Shown: positions 61,700 through 64,000 of the stretch, one piece after another
How positions within the stretch are numbered: position 1 is the first letter of the stretch
Layout of the letters: the number at the start of each line of letters is the position of its first letter
NCBI GenBank assembly: GCA_965219935.1
Contig: CBDCOU010000003.1
Span: forward strand, 4,340,001-4,404,000
DNA: 64,000 nt
Direction of reading: 5' to 3'
Source of the DNA: Bin34 sp965219935
Lineage (GTDB): Bacteria > Chloroflexota > Anaerolineae > Caldilineales > Caldilineaceae
Program-made: the position numbers and the translations under genes
The notes under the pieces: generated by a model
Databases searched by the model: none
What the model saw: only the letters and a program-made list of their open reading frames with translations
Told to the model about the DNA's origin: nothing

Positions 61700-62338
61700 G
61701 CCCGGTTTATTTGCACCCAGCCCATGGCTCTTGGTACCGGATGCAGGAAGTTGCACACTTTCGCTCTTTCTTCAGCCTCCGGGGCTCACACGTACTTGCG
61801 GCCAGCAGTACCCGCACCGTTTTCCGGAGCGTGATGAGGACCGGCCACACCGTACGGTCCCAGAACCATGGCCACCTCCACCCACGGGGGCAGGTAGGCC
61901 TGCGGGTCGGGAGTCAAGGCCGGCACCACCACCTGCACGTCCCGTCACAGGGAGGTGGCTCCCGCCCTGCAACCCAGGGACGCGAGTACCGCCGATGCCC
62001 CCGGTAGCTGACATGCCACACGTGCAGCCGGGCTACCAGCTGCCGGAAGGCCTCCGGGCACTGGCGGGAGGTCACTTCGGACGGCAGGGGCGAGGTGCCG
62101 AAGAGACAGGCCTTGCACTGCCAGCGCTGGATCCGAAGCTGGATGAGGGTCACCAGGTGGCAGCGATAGGTACCGTTGCGGTGTCGCAACAGGGGCAGAT
62201 GGCGAGGGAACCGGGCAGGAACTGGGACTGAAGTCCACGTTGAGAGGTCCTCATTGGTTGTTGAAGCCAACCAATGATCAAGGGATCTTTATTCCTGTCT
62301 AGGCTTGGAACCGATGTCAACGAAATTGAAACAGTGCC
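61700..62338 (-). pseudogene. Degenerate zinc-ribbon transposase with terminal repeat
   Basis: The minus strand carries LAICPCCDTATVPIAATW in one frame and QRWQCKACLFGTSPLPSEV followed by PEAFRQLVARLHVWHVSYRG in another, together a CxxC...CxxC zinc ribbon and HTH-like region as in the N-terminus of several IS transposases. Further on, YLPPWVEVAMVLGPYGVAGP appears in a third frame. At the upstream edge lies the terminal motif 62316-62338 (on the minus strand GGCACTGTTTCAATTTCG), matching the MITE-like ends at 47.2 kb. The family cannot be named from what remains. Confidence 0.6.
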
Positions 62339-62423
62339 TCATTCGAAACTCATTCTTCCGCAGCCTGTTAGGCCGCTACACTAGAAACATCTGATGACAA
62401 CGAGGATAACAATCAATAATGAG

Positions 62424-64000
62424 ATGAGTGTGCATGGTCCCCGACCCTTCGCTTGGTGCTTGTGGCTGGCGTTGGCCCTGTATGCGGTCCTGGTACCGTC
62501 ACCTGTCCTGGCCACCGAGGAGGCAGGGCCGGTTGCCGTTGCCCAGGGACCGCTGGAAACCCCAGCGGGACAGGAGGGCAGTTATCACCTGTGGCGACAG
62601 GGAAACACTGTTTGGGCCACAGTCCTAGCGCCCCGTGACCGATGGGATGACCACTCCTTCCTTCCTCTCTTCACGATACCCGAAGGATTTCGACCGGCTA
62701 CGCATGTATCTTGGCATGTGGACCATGTTCAGGCAGTGAATGCCCAGGGATATCAGTTGTTGTCTCCGATCCCTGCCCATTTCACACTGCAGGCAGCACC
62801 GCAGGGGACGGTCCGGCGGCTTGGTGACAACACGACCCCCGGGGAAGGTTTCTGGCGTTATGCCACACAGGTCCGCTGGACCACCGCCGAGCCGATGCTG
62901 CTCGTGGCGGGGTATTTCGAGAGTGACAGGCCTTGGCCCGGCTGGGAAAAATGGAGGGGCAACCAATTTCGCCTGGAACGTCTGGGATCTACAGTGCAGG
63001 CTACGGTACGGGCCAACTCCTCCCAGGTCGATGGCGAAGGTCTTTTCACAGTACCGAAGGGACTGCTTCCCGCGGCTCCGGTGACGGGGGAACTCACGGG
63101 GACCGGTTCTGTTTCCCACGCGTTGCGCATTGCCCCCGACGGCCACAGTACCTATGTCCCTCTCACCGAATCGGTTTCTGAAGACTTCATCACCTACCGC
63201 GCGGACTTCTCTTGGACCACCCGGGATCCGGCTCGCCTGGAACACCAAGGTACTTTCCTCCACCAGCCGGATTCCGGAGCGGGACGGTTCCGGCTATGGC
63301 GCCAAGGCCATACGGTCCTGGCTCAGTTGTCCGCCTTGGCCACCCCCGTTCCCCCGTGGTTTCCGCCTCACCACTCCCTGCCACAATTGAGCATGGATCC
63401 GGACCACTTTGGCAATCAGTTCCTTGATCAGTGGAAGCGCCACTATCAACCCGAAAAGCGTTATGTTGACGGGCCCCACCATGGACCACAACACCCCACC
63501 TACCTGCAAGATCCGGACATCCGCTACGACATCCTGGGGCAAAGCCTGGATCCCCTTGCATGGCAAATCCGGTTCGTAGACGATACGGTGTTATGGATTA
63601 GTGGACACGGAATCCAAATCCACGGCGACAGCCTCCAGGTACCCGTTACCAATCCGCTGTTTCACATCCCGGAGGGCTTTCGGCCCGGAAGTACCGTGAA
63701 GTGGGCCCTAAAATCGCAACCCGTGCACGCTGACGGCCAAATCCAGGACAATCTTCCCCGATTGGACTTGGCCGTGGAGATAACACCACAGGGCCACGGT
63801 TTCTATGACCCGGTACCAATGCATGAGGCGGGGTATCGACAATTCCGGTCTACTATCGCCTGGCCGGTAGGTACCGATCTTTGCCAACGCAGTCAAGCGA
63901 TCAAGGACGCGGTGACGGACGGTATTGGGACGAATTCCTGTGAGCATGTGACTTGGACCGAATTGGCCAGCATCAGCCAGCTGGAGGTGAATGCCTGGAC
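62424..64000 (+). CDS. Secreted protein related to the LRR lipoprotein, cut by window end
   Basis: The frame is open to the window edge (about 525 residues seen). The ATG at 62424 (MSVHGPRPFAWCLWLALALY then VLA) gives a good signal peptide cleaved before TEEAG; ATG 62394 is in frame upstream. It contains three or four beta-rich repeats of about 120 residues, each with a 'SYHLWRQGNTVWA' or 'RFRLWRQGHTVLA' type strand and a 'FTIPEGFRPATHVSW' or 'FHIPEGFRPGSTVKW' type strand. Its last 60 residues (IAWPVGTDLCQRSQAI...VTWTELASISQLEV) match the segment of the 10414 protein immediately before its LRR array. An LRR array is therefore expected beyond the window. It lacks the lipobox of the other protein. 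Confidence 0.8.
   Translation, partial: MSVHGPRPFAWCLWLALALYAVLVPSPVLATEEAGPVAVAQGPLETPAGQEGSYHLWRQGNTVWATVLAPRDRWDDHSFLPLFTIPEGFRPATHVSWHVDHVQAVNAQGYQLLSPIPAHFTLQAAPQGTVRRLGDNTTPGEGFWRYATQVRWTTAEPMLLVAGYFESDRPWPGWEKWRGNQFRLERLGSTVQATVRANSSQVDGEGLFTVPKGLLPAAPVTGELTGTGSVSHALRIAPDGHSTYVPLTESVSEDFITYRADFSWTTRDPARLEHQGTFLHQPDSGAGRFRLWRQGHTVLAQLSALATPVPPWFPPHHSLPQLSMDPDHFGNQFLDQWKRHYQPEKRYVDGPHHGPQHPTYLQDPDIRYDILGQSLDPLAWQIRFVDDTVLWISGHGIQIHGDSLQVPVTNPLFHIPEGFRPGSTVKWALKSQPVHADGQIQDNLPRLDLAVEITPQGHGFYDPVPMHEAGYRQFRSTIAWPVGTDLCQRSQAIKDAVTDGIGTNSCEHVTWTELASISQLEVNAW

Noticed and set aside
1..64000. tRNA, rRNA, riboswitch or replication-origin signals
   Set aside because: I looked for cloverleaf-like T-loop motifs, rRNA segments and DnaA-box clusters while reading and found none that I could support.

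Overview
The window is about 60% GC and looks like a chromosomal contig from a Chloroflexota bacterium, probably a Caldilineales/Anaerolineae relative. This is inferred from gene style: ABC substrate-binding lipoproteins with Ala/Glu/Pro-rich linkers after the lipobox, several Uma2-family proteins, many type II toxin-antitoxin remnants, DUF4143 and DUF1703-type ATPases, and clustered transport/catabolic operons. No rRNA, tRNA or CRISPR array was recognised.

Region by region. 1-14.5 kb is accessory. It holds a DprA/SLOG-like protein overlapping a phosphoribosyltransferase gene cut by the window edge, a decayed AlbA_2/RecG-like gene, a cytochrome P450, a TPR protein, an AAA-like/PD-(D/E)XK protein, an orphan antitoxin fused to gene debris, and a 1086-residue leucine-rich-repeat lipoprotein. 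14.5-26 kb (minus strand) has a methyltransferase, a full oligopeptide-type ABC operon (binding protein, two permeases, two ATPases), a second binding-protein copy from a tandem duplication, and a GH32-like glycosidase. 26-40.5 kb is mobile-element and conflict-gene territory. It contains a DUF4143 ATPase, two copies of a '103-aa protein + HEPN-like' gene pair each interrupted by a TnpB element, an MFS transporter, a second P450, an M16 peptidase with a displaced C-terminal copy, a Uma2 protein and a DUF4268 protein. 40.5-45.2 kb is a sugar-type ABC operon whose MalF-like permease is fused to an N-terminal beta-propeller.

47.4-60.0 kb is one long plus-strand catabolic operon. It encodes a D-2-hydroxyacid dehydrogenase, two xylose-isomerase-like TIM barrels, a ThDP enzyme of the acetolactate synthase/benzoylformate decarboxylase superfamily, E1-alpha, E1-beta and E2 of a 2-oxoacid/acetoin dehydrogenase complex (no E3), and a complete branched-chain-type LivKHMGF importer. 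Many genes overlap by 4-14 bp, so it probably forms one pathway that imports and oxidises a sugar-acid or keto compound whose identity is not evident. 60-64 kb returns to accessory DNA: a Uma2 protein, a FitA-type antitoxin with a broken PIN toxin, a degenerate transposase, and the 5' part of a second member of the LRR-protein family, which runs off the end.

The most interesting points are the DprA-like/PRTase pair, the twice-interrupted HEPN-like module, the propeller-permease fusion, the LRR lipoprotein family, the uncharacterised catabolic operon and a MITE-like inverted-repeat family.
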